This document shows, in pieces, positions 19,323 through 27,838 of a stretch of DNA of 64,000 nucleotides. How positions within the stretch are numbered: position 1 is the stretch's first letter; each line of letters starts with the position of its first letter. This stretch comes from Acinetobacter guerrae. Lineage in GTDB: Bacteria > Pseudomonadota > Gammaproteobacteria > Pseudomonadales > Moraxellaceae. The stretch is from NCBI RefSeq assembly GCF_009372255.1, contig NZ_LXGN01000012.1, positions 55,383 through 119,382 of the forward strand, written 5' to 3'. The position numbers were made by a program, and so were the translations under genes. The notes under the pieces are model-generated. The model had not been told where the DNA came from, did no database searches, and worked only from the letters and a program-made list of their open reading frames with translations.

Positions 19323-19360
19323 AAAAAAGCCCCTTTATCTAAATAATAAAGGGACTTTTA
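19323..19360. terminator. Bidirectional terminator between tetR and dsbA
   Basis: An extended stem (AAAAG-C-CCCTTTAT paired with ATAAAGGG-A-CTTTT, one internal mismatch) between convergent genes. It has A/T tails on both sides. Confidence 0.8.
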
Positions 19361-19372
19361 TGGACGTAAGGC

Positions 19373-19990
19373 TTATTTTCCTTTACGTTCTTTTTCAATT
19401 AGATAGTTAACAACTTGGGTCACTTTACCATCTTCACCCTGAACCACATATTTACCATTTACGACCACGGCAGGAACGCCTGTGAGTTGATATTGCTGTG
19501 CCAATTTATTGGATTCTGCAATTTTTGCGGTAATTGGGAATGAGTTAAACATGCTATTAAACTTCTGCTCTGGAACGCCATAACCTGCATAGAATTTGGC
19601 TAAAGATGCCTGATCAAAAATTTGTTGTCCTTGGTCATGAATCGCATGGAACAATGGCAAATGGGTTTTTTTACGAACATTCAAAGCTTCAGAAACATAA
19701 TACGCGCGCGCGCCTTGTTCCCAAACTTTATTCATAGCAGCAGGTGTACGCAAAAAGTTTACATCTTTTGGAATTTGTTTTAACCATGTTTGCATATATG
19801 GTTCAAGCTTAAAGCAGTGCGGGCAACCGTACCAAAAAAACTCACGCACTTCGATTTTACCCGGTACCGCCACCTTACCTGGATTGGCTACAACGGTGTA
19901 GTCTTTTCCAGCCACAAAATCAGCAGCCATTGCTGTACCAGAAATTGCCATCATTGCGGCATAAAGACCACCAAATACAAACTTTTTCAT
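19373..19990 (-). CDS. dsbA: Periplasmic thiol:disulfide oxidoreductase DsbA
   Basis: Oxidises cysteine pairs of newly exported proteins in the periplasm. 205 aa with a signal peptide ending at about residue 22 (GTAMA-A). The thioredoxin-fold active site CPHC is at residues 56-59 after FFWYG, and the cis-proline loop TGVPAVVV is near 171-178. No dsbB is in the window. It is divergent from ubiG. Confidence 0.95.
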   Translation of the reverse strand: MKKFVFGGLYAAMMAISGTAMAADFVAGKDYTVVANPGKVAVPGKIEVREFFWYGCPHCFKLEPYMQTWLKQIPKDVNFLRTPAAMNKVWEQGARAYYVSEALNVRKKTHLPLFHAIHDQGQQIFDQASLAKFYAGYGVPEQKFNSMFNSFPITAKIAESNKLAQQYQLTGVPAVVVNGKYVVQGEDGKVTQVVNYLIEKERKGK

Positions 19991-20189
19991 TACCTGTTTT
20001 TTCCTCTAAATCATTATGTTGAGTTTATGCTCTAAATATAAAACAAATATGCTTAATTCGTTTTGCTTCTGTGAAGATTTTTACCATATCTTTAAGCAAT
20101 CAGGTCGCTTTTTTCCGATTTCTGGTTACACTAACACTAGTAGACCAAACTTAACGATTGATGAAAACACTTATAAAAGAGGTTACACC

Positions 20190-20906
20190 ATGTCGCAACT
20201 GAATGTTGATCCACAAGAAATCGCAAAATTTGAAGCACTCGCAGCCAAATGGTGGGATCAACATTCCGAATTTCGACCTTTACATCAGATCAACCCATTA
20301 CGTTTAAACTGGATTGATGAACATGCAAACGGTATTGCAGGCAAAAAGGTTTTGGATGTCGGTTGTGGCGGTGGAATTTTAGCTGAAAGCATGGCACGAC
20401 GTGGTGCCAATGTGCTTGGTATTGATATGGGTGAAGCCCCACTCAATGTCGCTCGTTTACATGCAGAACAGGATAATGTAACTAATATCGAGTATCGTCA
20501 GATCCCTGTTGAAGAACTTGCTCAAGAGCAAGCAGGACAATACGATGTCGTGACGTGTATGGAAATGATGGAACATGTGCCTGATCCCGCGTCTATCGTC
20601 AAGGCTTGTCAGACTTTGGTCAAACCCGGCGGTCATGTATTTTTTTCAACGATTAATCGTAATCCAAAATCTTATTTATTTGCCATTATCGGCGCTGAAT
20701 ACGTTTTACGCTTATTGCCTAAAGGAACGCATGACTATCACAAATTTATCCGTCCTTCAGAAATGGCGCAGGATATTCGTGAAGCAGGTTTGACTCTAAG
20801 AGAAATGACGGGATTGCATTACAATCCATTGACTAAACATTATTGGTTAGCACCAAATGTTGATGTCAATTATATGGTGCATACGATTAAGGCAACTCAA
20901 GCATGA
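20190..20906 (+). CDS. ubiG: Ubiquinone biosynthesis O-methyltransferase UbiG
   Basis: SAM-dependent methyltransferase that performs both O-methylations of ubiquinone. The ATG at 20190 follows AAAGAGG, and the protein (238 aa) starts [18 protein letters not shown] as in the family; the open frame runs 58 codons further upstream but without UbiG similarity. SAM-binding motif [13 protein letters not shown] lies near residues 53-65, and the PDP and PGG motifs follow. It overlaps the next gene by four bases (ATGA), starting the ubiG-mupP-yciK operon. Confidence 0.96.
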   Translation: MSQLNVDPQEIAKFEALAAKWWDQHSEFRPLHQINPLRLNWIDEHANGIAGKKVLDVGCGGGILAESMARRGANVLGIDMGEAPLNVARLHAEQDNVTNIEYRQIPVEELAQEQAGQYDVVTCMEMMEHVPDPASIVKACQTLVKPGGHVFFSTINRNPKSYLFAIIGAEYVLRLLPKGTHDYHKFIRPSEMAQDIREAGLTLREMTGLHYNPLTKHYWLAPNVDVNYMVHTIKATQA

Positions 20907-21598
20907 AAGCTGTTCTATTTGACCTCGATGGAACTCTAATCGATACAGCCGCCGATTTTATTCGGATTATTCAAGCGATGTGCCGTGAAGAACAACGCCC
21001 AGTCGTCGAGGCTGATCTGATTCGTACTCAAGTGTCTGAAGGCGCACGCGCGATGGTAAAATTGGTCTATCCAGAGTTAGAACTAGAAGACCCTGTATTT
21101 TTACAGCATCGTCAGGACTTTTTGGATATTTATGGTCAGCAGATTGTGGTCGATACCGATCTATTTTCGGGCATGTATCCATTACTCGAAGAACTTGAAG
21201 CGCATAAAATTCCATGGGGCATTGTTACTAACAAACCTCGTGGTTTAAGTGAAATGCTACTGGCCGAGCTAAATTTAACTGAGCGTTGTAGTGTACTGGT
21301 TTGTCCTGAAGATGTTAGCAACACAAAACCAGATCCTGAACCGATGTATCTTGCTGCCAAACAATTAAATTTGCCAAGCGAACAAATTATCTATGTGGGT
21401 GACCATCCACGTGATATTGATGCAGGTCGTGCAGCAGCAATGTATACCATTTTGGCTGCCTACGGTTATTTGCCTTTAGAATACCAAGAAGATCTTGAAG
21501 CATGGCAAGCCGATGCAATCGTGCAGGATGTTACTGAATTACACTGCATTTTACGCCAATTACTACAGTTAAATTCTACAAAACCCGTTAGCATGTGA
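20903..21598 (+). CDS. mupP: HAD-family phosphatase, probable N-acetylmuramic acid 6-phosphate phosphatase MupP
   Basis: Cytoplasmic HAD hydrolase. 231 aa with the nucleophile motif [10 protein letters not shown] (D7 and D9), motif II/III VTNKP and KPDPEP, and motif [12 protein letters not shown]. Many databases would call it phosphoglycolate phosphatase (Gph). The position between ubiG and a yciK-type dehydrogenase is that of Pseudomonas MupP, which converts MurNAc-6-phosphate to MurNAc in the cell-wall recycling route that feeds AmgK/MurU. I therefore favour MupP. AmpD of the same pathway is also in this window. The start codon overlaps the ubiG stop. Confidence 0.85.
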   Translation: MKAVLFDLDGTLIDTAADFIRIIQAMCREEQRPVVEADLIRTQVSEGARAMVKLVYPELELEDPVFLQHRQDFLDIYGQQIVVDTDLFSGMYPLLEELEAHKIPWGIVTNKPRGLSEMLLAELNLTERCSVLVCPEDVSNTKPDPEPMYLAAKQLNLPSEQIIYVGDHPRDIDAGRAAAMYTILAAYGYLPLEYQEDLEAWQADAIVQDVTELHCILRQLLQLNSTKPVSM

Positions 21599-21641
21599 GC
21601 AGTATCATTATAATTTGAATCAAATTTTAGGGAGGTTTACC

Positions 21642-22388
21642 ATGAAATACTCAGAATATCAGCCTCGTACAGACTTATTAAAAGATCGCATTATTTTAAT
21701 CACGGGTGCTGGCGACGGTATTGGACGCGCTGCTGCCATGAGCTATGCCCTACATGGCGCAACTGTGGTATTACATGGTCGAACCCTGAATAAACTTGAA
21801 GTCATTTATGATGAAATAGAGAGTCTGGGTGCACCTCAACCCGCAATTTTACCCCTACAGCTTTCGAGTGCATCGGTACGTGATTATGAGTTACTTGTAA
21901 ATACACTCGAATCACAATTTGGGCGTCTGGACGGTATTTTGCATAATGCGGGTATGTTAGGTGAGCGTGTACCTTTAGCAGATTATTCACCTCAAGTCTG
22001 GGACGATGTAATGGCGGTGAATGTTCGTGCGCCCTTTATGCTGACTCAGGCTTTATTACCCCTTTTACAAAAGTCAGATCATGCTTCGGTAGTCTTTACC
22101 AGTTCTGGAGTCGGGCGTGAAGCACGTGCGCTTTGGGGTGCATATTCGGTTTCTAAAGTTGCGATTGAAGCGGTGAGTAAAATTTTTGCCGCAGAGCATA
22201 TGCATCCTAATATTCGTTTTAATTGTATTAATCCAGGTGCAACCCGTACCGCAATGCGCGCTAAGGCTTATCCAGATGAAGATCCATTAAGCTTGCCAAC
22301 CCCAGAATCCATTATGCCTGCCTATTTATACCTCATGGGTGAAGATAGTTTGCATTTGGATGGTCAGAGTATTGATGCGCAGGATTGA
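21642..22388 (+). CDS. yciK: Short-chain dehydrogenase/reductase, YciK family
   Basis: NAD(P)-dependent oxidoreductase of unknown physiological substrate. The ATG at 21642 has a strong GGGAGG site; an upstream frame from 21615 lacks one. 248 aa. Classical SDR features: TGAGDGIGRA near the N-terminus, HNAGMLGE, and the Tyr-x3-Lys active site in YSVSK. It is third in the ubiG-mupP-yciK operon, a conserved trio in Pseudomonadales. Confidence 0.88.
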   Translation: MKYSEYQPRTDLLKDRIILITGAGDGIGRAAAMSYALHGATVVLHGRTLNKLEVIYDEIESLGAPQPAILPLQLSSASVRDYELLVNTLESQFGRLDGILHNAGMLGERVPLADYSPQVWDDVMAVNVRAPFMLTQALLPLLQKSDHASVVFTSSGVGREARALWGAYSVSKVAIEAVSKIFAAEHMHPNIRFNCINPGATRTAMRAKAYPDEDPLSLPTPESIMPAYLYLMGEDSLHLDGQSIDAQD

Positions 22389-22412
22389 GTTTGATTTTAC
22401 ACACAACAACAT

Positions 22413-22437
22413 AAGCATCTTTCGAGATGCTTTTTTT
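22413..22437 (+). terminator. Terminator after yciK
   Basis: Eight-bp stem AAGCATCT/AGATGCTT with a stable TTCG tetraloop and a T7 run. Confidence 0.9.
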
Positions 22438-22552
22438 AGGTGCTCAATAATCGTATTTTTAAATCAAAATAAGAAAATTATTCGTTTTTACAAATTACAG
22501 AACCCCATTTAAACTGACTTCATATTTTCATTCACCCTTAAGGAGAACAGTC

Positions 22553-22708
22553 ATGCGGGATTCCATTCATAAGAAACAAATCATTCAATCTATTCATCGT
22601 TTACAACTCTCTGAAACACTGGTTATCGCACTGGATGATGCTCAACAAGCCAAAGAGATTATTACTTTGTTAGATTCCTTGCAGAATTTTTCTGAACAAT
22701 GGCAATAG
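22553..22708 (+). CDS. 51-aa small protein, unknown function
   Basis: Too short for routine gene calling but well supported: AAGGAG lies 8 bases before the ATG, and 51 codons follow. The product is a soluble, probably helical polypeptide (KKQIIQSIHRLQLSE..., then AKEIITLLDSLQNF) with no membrane segment and no cysteine. It stands alone between the yciK terminator and the first RcnB-like gene. No family recognised. An antitoxin or small adaptor is possible but nothing nearby supports that. Confidence 0.65.
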   Translation: MRDSIHKKQIIQSIHRLQLSETLVIALDDAQQAKEIITLLDSLQNFSEQWQ

Positions 22709-23001
22709 CTATTTTCAGATCTTTTATGAGGTGAAAAATAAATTAAACTCGGTTTTAAAAGATAAAAAATACATCGTGGTATCAATATTTTTATGAATAT
22801 CTTCTCTTAACATTTAAATTCCTCCGACTTAAGCAGTGCAACTCTGGACAAAACAATTTAAAACAAGGCAAAATGCCTAGGTGAAAAGATCAGACTTATC
22901 TTCATATTTTTAATTGAATTATTGCGCAATCTTCACAGTTTCTCTGCATTTTTTTTGTACATTAAAACAATGAGAAAGAAGTACGTTCCAGAGGATGCAT
23001 T

Positions 23002-23397
23002 ATGAAAAAGATTTTGACAGTCCTGACATTATCTTTGACTGCACTTATCAGTACGGTTGCGGTTGCAGGGCCGTATTTTGATCGCGATAACAGCGATGAT
23101 TTTCCTCAAACACGTAAAGAACGTGGCTATGACCATAACCGTGATCATGACGATGAACAGTTACGTTCCGAACAACGTCGTGTGCGTGAAGAACGTGGTG
23201 TACAACGTTTAAAGCAGCATCGCTGGCAAGCAGGTTATGTGATGCCTCAACACTATCGCGGCAATGGTTATAAAGTGGAATACCGAGATCATAATCTACC
23301 GAAACCTGATCGTAATCAGCAATGGTATAAAATCAATAATGACTATATTTTAGTCAATTCAAGCACCAATGATATTATTCGAATTTTGGGTTTTTAA
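23002..23397 (+). CDS. RcnB-like periplasmic protein
   Basis: Small periplasmic protein of the RcnB family, whose E. coli member influences nickel/cobalt homeostasis. 131 aa with a signal peptide ending AVA-G at about residue 22. A charged, His/Asp/Arg-rich linker (residues 28-65) is followed by the conserved C-terminal unit that includes MPQHYRGNGYKVEYRDH and QQWYKINNDYILV. A terminator follows. It is a paralogue of the next gene. No metal efflux gene (rcnA) is nearby, so a metal role is only a family-level guess. Confidence 0.75.
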   Translation: MKKILTVLTLSLTALISTVAVAGPYFDRDNSDDFPQTRKERGYDHNRDHDDEQLRSEQRRVREERGVQRLKQHRWQAGYVMPQHYRGNGYKVEYRDHNLPKPDRNQQWYKINNDYILVNSSTNDIIRILGF

Positions 23398-23431
23398 TCT
23401 ATTGAGTTTTATTGCAAGTTTTACTTTTTCT

Positions 23432-23461
23432 AGCCCAGATTCTAAATCTGGGCTTTTTTTA
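23432..23461 (+). terminator. Terminator after first RcnB-like gene
   Basis: Nine-bp GC-rich stem AGCCCAGAT/ATCTGGGCT with a short loop and an eight-base T run. Confidence 0.92.
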
Positions 23462-23591
23462 AACGGTATTCAAATCGTCTCCTTAATCTGTGTCGATATT
23501 TCACAATTTGCTATGTCATCTTCACGCTTTCTCTCACATTTGGCATTAAGTTAAAACCATCAAAGATGAATGAAGAGAATATGAGGTACAT

Positions 23592-23936
23592 ATGAAAATG
23601 AATAAATGGATCAGCACAATTATTTTTAGTATGAGCGGATTATTGGCAACAACTGCAATGGCAGCGCCGCAAGATCCGCATTCAAAACATTATGTCCATC
23701 AAAGTCAGGCAGAAATCCATCACTCAAACCATGCAAAAGTTCAAAAATTGGAACCGAGCCGTGACTGGCGTATTGGGCAAACCATGCCACGCCAATATCA
23801 GTTAGCGCGTTATCAGGTCGATTATCGTAGCCACAAGCATCTATCACAACCAAAACGTGGTCAGCAATGGTATCAAGTAAATGGAAAGTACGTTCTAGCT
23901 TCCCAACATGATCATAAAATTCTAAAAATGCTTTGA
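23592..23936 (+). CDS. RcnB-like periplasmic protein, second paralogue
   Basis: 114 aa; signal peptide ending at about residue 24 (TAMA-A). A His-rich region follows, and then the same C-terminal unit as the preceding gene (WRIGQTMPRQYQLARYQVDY, then QQWYQVNGKYVLA). The start used is the ATG at 23592; a second ATG two codons later (23598) is an alternative. It has its own terminator, so the two paralogues are separate transcripts. The histidine content would suit metal binding; that is inference. Confidence 0.72.
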   Translation: MKMNKWISTIIFSMSGLLATTAMAAPQDPHSKHYVHQSQAEIHHSNHAKVQKLEPSRDWRIGQTMPRQYQLARYQVDYRSHKHLSQPKRGQQWYQVNGKYVLASQHDHKILKML

Positions 23937-23955
23937 TAGTGTCTAAGCTTTTTTT

Positions 23956-23988
23956 AAAACACCCTGATGATGATTAGGGTGTTTTTTT
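23956..23988 (+). terminator. Terminator after second RcnB-like gene
   Basis: Ten-bp stem AAAACACCCT/AGGGTGTTTT with a ten-base loop and a T7 run. Confidence 0.9.
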
Positions 23989-24057
23989 GCATCAGGCATT
24001 CCCCTTTGACGAATTTTGTTTAAAATCAGTCTATGTTTCTCTATTTTTGAGTCGATT

Positions 24058-25413
24058 ATGCAATTACACGAGACTGAGTCTACGCCTAGCACCACGCAAG
24101 ATTATGTGCGTTGGTTCCGCCACTCAGCACCGTATATTAATGCTCATCGAAATAAAACCTTTGTTTTAATGTTTGGTGGCGAAGCAGTTGAACATCCCAA
24201 CTTTCAACATATCATTCACGATATTGCATTATTGCATTCGCTTGGTATCCGACTGATTTTAGTACACGGCGCGCGCCCACAAATTAATAAAAATCTGCAA
24301 GAAAAACACATCCAGACGCCGATTCATCTTCATCGTCGCGTCACAACACGTGAGTCCCTAGGCTGCGTCATGAATGCGGTGGGTTCTATCCGACTGGAAA
24401 TTGAAGCGTTATTATCGATGGGGCTAGCCAATTCGCCTATGTTTGGTGCGCGTATTGATGCTGTTTCTGGCAACTTTGTCACCGCTAAACCTTATGGAAT
24501 TCGTGATGGCGTTGATTTTCAGTTGACTGGCGAAGTAAGAAGTATCGATACAGATGCCATTCAGCGACATTTGGATAATCATAATATTGTGGTTCTAGGG
24601 CCAACAGGCTATTCCACCACAGGCGAAGTCTTTAACCTGTTGGCAGAAGAAGTCGCTACCAAAACTGCGATCGCACTACAGGCCGATAAATTAATTTTTC
24701 TGGGCAATAAACAAGGTTTGCTAGACGGAAACCACAGAACTTTACGTGAGTTAACCCCCCATCAGCTAGATCACTATATTGATCAATTTCAAAAAAATGA
24801 TGATGAAATGGCCCTGCATTTACAAGGTGCTCAACGCGCCTCGCTTTCAGGTGTGCATCGCGTGCATTTGATCTCTTACGCCTACGATGGTGCATTGATC
24901 GAAGAGTTATTTACCCGTGATGGTATTGGTACCATGATTACCGATGCACATTATGAAGAAGTCCGTATGGCAACCATTCAAGATGTCGGCGGACTCATCA
25001 ATCTGTTGCGTCCACTCGAACAAGAAGGCATTTTGGTTTACCGTTCCCGTGAACGTCTTGAAAGTGAAATTGGACAATTCGCTGTGATTGAACGCGACGG
25101 CATGATTCTGGCTTGTGCTGCGTTATATCCAATCCCAACAGCAAAAAATGAAATTGGTTCTGCGGAAATTGCCTGTGTCGCAGTTGATCCTGCTTATCGC
25201 AAGTCGAACCGCGGCAGTCAAATCTTGCATTTTTTAGAAGATAAAGCACGACAAGATGGGATTTTACAATTATTTGTGCTGACAACCCGCACGGCACACT
25301 GGTTCTTGGAGCAGGGTTTTCAAACAGCGAGTGTAGATGATCTTCCGAATGCCCGACAAGAACTGTATAACTATCAACGTAATTCATTGGTGTTTAAAAA
25401 AATATTAATGTAA
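24058..25413 (+). CDS. argA: N-acetylglutamate synthase ArgA
   Basis: Acetylates glutamate with acetyl-CoA, the first step of arginine biosynthesis. I use the ATG at 24058 (MQLHETES...), giving 451 aa; the frame could begin 14 codons earlier but with a poor signal. The N-terminal two thirds is an amino-acid-kinase-like regulatory domain (LILVHGARPQIN near residues 75-86, VVLGPTGYSTTGEVFNL). The C-terminal part is a GNAT acetyltransferase domain (about 300-445) with the acetyl-CoA loop region around SNRGSQILH. Arginine feedback is expected from the family. It is transcribed alone. Confidence 0.94.
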   Translation: MQLHETESTPSTTQDYVRWFRHSAPYINAHRNKTFVLMFGGEAVEHPNFQHIIHDIALLHSLGIRLILVHGARPQINKNLQEKHIQTPIHLHRRVTTRESLGCVMNAVGSIRLEIEALLSMGLANSPMFGARIDAVSGNFVTAKPYGIRDGVDFQLTGEVRSIDTDAIQRHLDNHNIVVLGPTGYSTTGEVFNLLAEEVATKTAIALQADKLIFLGNKQGLLDGNHRTLRELTPHQLDHYIDQFQKNDDEMALHLQGAQRASLSGVHRVHLISYAYDGALIEELFTRDGIGTMITDAHYEEVRMATIQDVGGLINLLRPLEQEGILVYRSRERLESEIGQFAVIERDGMILACAALYPIPTAKNEIGSAEIACVAVDPAYRKSNRGSQILHFLEDKARQDGILQLFVLTTRTAHWFLEQGFQTASVDDLPNARQELYNYQRNSLVFKKILM

Positions 25414-25778
25414 TTCAGGATTGTCTAAGCTAAATTGGCCAGTCAATGATCAAAAATTTACTGGCTTTAGCACAAGTGCTTATATCTTTATTCTAGCTAA
25501 ACTTAGTCATAAATCATCTTTTGAGCTGTGGCAAAGTTATTTGTTATTTTCACAAAATGATGTAAGCCAAATATAAATACATTTAAAAATCAATGAATTA
25601 ATATAAATATACGATTTTTTTCTATTTCATTTAAAATTTACTTTTTACATAAACTTAGCATTTTTTTATTTATCCATTTTTTTCATAACTAATGTAAAAA
25701 AACTTATTTTTTATGCAATAGAAATGGTTTTAAGGTGTGCCCTCAACGCTTACTTTTAGATACAGGGCATCACACATC
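25414..25778. promoter_or_regulatory. AT-rich intergenic region upstream of the ssu operon
   Basis: A 365-bp stretch with no convincing ORF. Its first part holds a loose inverted repeat (GCCAGT ... ACTGGC, 25438-25465) that could act in termination of argA. The rest is extremely AT-rich and presumably contains the ssu promoter. CysB or Cbl control is known for ssu operons elsewhere, but I cannot identify a site. Confidence 0.4.
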
Positions 25779-26753
25779 ATGACACGCATCAGTTCTTCTT
25801 TCTGGTTCAAATTTTCAGTGATTACGGCGAGTATCGCGGGAATCATGATGCTCAGTGGCTGTGCAAAAAAAGAAGCTCAAGATATTACAACCTTAAATAT
25901 TGGCTTTCAAAAATATGGCTTGTTGCCAATTGTGAAAGAGCGCGGTGCATTAGATAAGGCTCTGAAAGAACAAGGGATCACCATCAAATGGGTAGAATTT
26001 CCTGCTGGGCCACAGCTTTTGGAAGGTTTAAATGTCGGCAGTGTAGTATTTGGTGAAGCAGGTGAAGCTCCTCCTATTTTCGCACAAGCAGCAAATTCCA
26101 ACTTAGTGTATGTCGCCAATCAGCCTGCTGCACCGAATGCAGAAGCCTTAATTGTTCCAAAAAATTCTGCGATTCAATCTATTCAGGACTTAAAAGGTAA
26201 ACGCATCGTCTTAAATAAAGGCTCAAATGTGCATTATCTACTACTCAAACTCTTGGAAAAAAATCATTTAACCCTAAACGATATTCAAGTGGTGTATTTA
26301 CCTCCTGCCGATGCTCGCGCTGCCTTTGAAAAAGGTGCTGTCGATGCATGGGTGATCTGGGATCCATTCTTTGCTGCAGCAGAACAACAAATTGGTGCAC
26401 GTGTCCTTGCAACTGGGCAAAATCTGGTCAGTAATCATCAGTTTTATCTGGCAGATCGTAAATTTGCCCAAAACCATCCCGAAGTGCTGAAAACATTGGT
26501 CAATGAACTTAATCAAAGTACTGAATGGGTCAAAACCCATCAGGATGATGCTGCCAAACTGTTAGAAAAACCAACTGCGCTGGATTTTAATATTTTAAAA
26601 ACATCCATTTCACGCATGGGCTTTGGGGTTACGCCATTGTCAACGCAAGTCGTGAATGAACAGCAACAAGTAGCAGACGCTTTTTATCAGCAAAAGCTGA
26701 TTCCACAACCTTTAAAAATTCAGGATGCCATTTTAACTGGCGCAATTAAGTAA
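25779..26753 (+). CDS. ssuA: Aliphatic sulfonate ABC transporter substrate-binding lipoprotein (SsuA-like, copy 1)
   Basis: Captures alkanesulfonates for uptake. I prefer the ATG at 25779, which begins a lipoprotein signal ending in LSGC (cysteine at residue 28); an upstream in-frame start at 25737 adds 14 residues before the signal. 324 aa, periplasmic-binding-protein fold of the SsuA/TauA type: LNIGFQKYG, EFPAGPQLLEGLNVG, PPADARAAFEKGAVDAWVIW and the final helical part. The gene is the first of ssuA-ssuA-ssuD-ssuC-ssuB and is closely similar to the next gene, so the two arose by tandem duplication. Confidence 0.88.
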   Translation: MTRISSSFWFKFSVITASIAGIMMLSGCAKKEAQDITTLNIGFQKYGLLPIVKERGALDKALKEQGITIKWVEFPAGPQLLEGLNVGSVVFGEAGEAPPIFAQAANSNLVYVANQPAAPNAEALIVPKNSAIQSIQDLKGKRIVLNKGSNVHYLLLKLLEKNHLTLNDIQVVYLPPADARAAFEKGAVDAWVIWDPFFAAAEQQIGARVLATGQNLVSNHQFYLADRKFAQNHPEVLKTLVNELNQSTEWVKTHQDDAAKLLEKPTALDFNILKTSISRMGFGVTPLSTQVVNEQQQVADAFYQQKLIPQPLKIQDAILTGAIK

Positions 26754-26778
26754 AAGAAAACCAATAGGATAACAACTT

Positions 26779-27777
26779 ATGATTAATTTAAAACAATTGG
26801 GTGTCATCGGAAGCATAAGTCTGGGATTAACTCTAAGTGGTTGCCAGAAAACCGAATCTCATGCACAAGCACAAAAAGATGCAGGTGCAACCGATACAGC
26901 CCCAGTCAAGACCTTATCAATTGGTTTTCAAAAATCTTCACTGAATTTTTTAATTGCTAAACAGCAAAAAATATACGAACAAGAATTTCCAAATGCCAAA
27001 ATCGAATGGCGTGAATTTCCTGCGGGGCCACAAATGCTTGAGGCATTAGCAGTGGGCGCAGTGGATTTTGGCATGGTGGGAAATACACCTCCGATTTTTG
27101 CTCAAGCCGCTGATAAGGATCTGAGCTATGTCGGTTATGAAGTGGTTCCAGCAAGCTCACAAGCACTTATTATTCCAACCAATAGTGCCATTAAATCTAT
27201 TCAGGATCTTAAAGGTAAACGCATCGCGGTACAAAAAGGTTCAAGTGCGCATGAACTACTGGCCAAAGTGCTACAAAAAGCAGGTTTAAGTTGGCAGGAT
27301 ATTCAACCTGTTTGGTTACCTCCTGCCGATGCACGTGCAGCATTTGACAAAGGCGCAGTCGATGCTTGGTCAATTTGGGAACCGTACTTAAGCACCACCG
27401 AGCTAAAAGGTCATGCCAAAGCGCTGATTGATGGTACAGCTTTTCCAACCACCTACTCTTTTTATATTGGTAATCCAAAATTTATCCAGCAGCACCCCGA
27501 TGCAGCACAAAAAGTGTTAAATGGCTTAAATAAAGCAGATCAATGGTTTGTGAAACATCAAGACGAAGGTTTAAGTATTTATGCACAAAGCACTGGACTA
27601 GACACCCAAGTCGCCAAAGCCGTGCTTGATAAGCGACTTAAACCTTCGCCTGTACAACCTATCACACCAGAAGTCACTAAAGCCCAACAGAGCATTGCCG
27701 ACCTGTTTCAGCAAGTTCAGTTGATTCCAAAAGGTATTCAGGTGAGTCAAACCATCTGGTCACCGAAATCTTCGTAG
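26779..27777 (+). CDS. ssuA: Aliphatic sulfonate ABC transporter substrate-binding lipoprotein (SsuA-like, copy 2)
   Basis: 332 aa; lipoprotein signal ending LSGC with the cysteine at residue 22. It shares with copy 1 the segments IGFQK, EFPAGPQ, PPADARAAF-KGAVDAW and the overall length, differing mostly in the ligand-cleft region. It is 25 bp downstream of copy 1. Two binding proteins feeding one permease/ATPase pair would broaden the sulfonate range; this is inference. Confidence 0.9.
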   Translation: MINLKQLGVIGSISLGLTLSGCQKTESHAQAQKDAGATDTAPVKTLSIGFQKSSLNFLIAKQQKIYEQEFPNAKIEWREFPAGPQMLEALAVGAVDFGMVGNTPPIFAQAADKDLSYVGYEVVPASSQALIIPTNSAIKSIQDLKGKRIAVQKGSSAHELLAKVLQKAGLSWQDIQPVWLPPADARAAFDKGAVDAWSIWEPYLSTTELKGHAKALIDGTAFPTTYSFYIGNPKFIQQHPDAAQKVLNGLNKADQWFVKHQDEGLSIYAQSTGLDTQVAKAVLDKRLKPSPVQPITPEVTKAQQSIADLFQQVQLIPKGIQVSQTIWSPKSS

Positions 27778-27838
27778 TTCTTAGGTCTATTAAACACTCA
27801 AGCAATTTGATTAAAACGCATTTAAAAGGAAGGTTGAT

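Noticed and set aside
20016..20189. 58-codon extension upstream of ubiG
   Set aside because: No UbiG similarity; a clear AAAGAGG site precedes the ATG at 20190.
23369..23554. 61-codon frame after the first RcnB-like gene
   Set aside because: It runs through the strong terminator at 23432-23461, so it is unlikely to be expressed.
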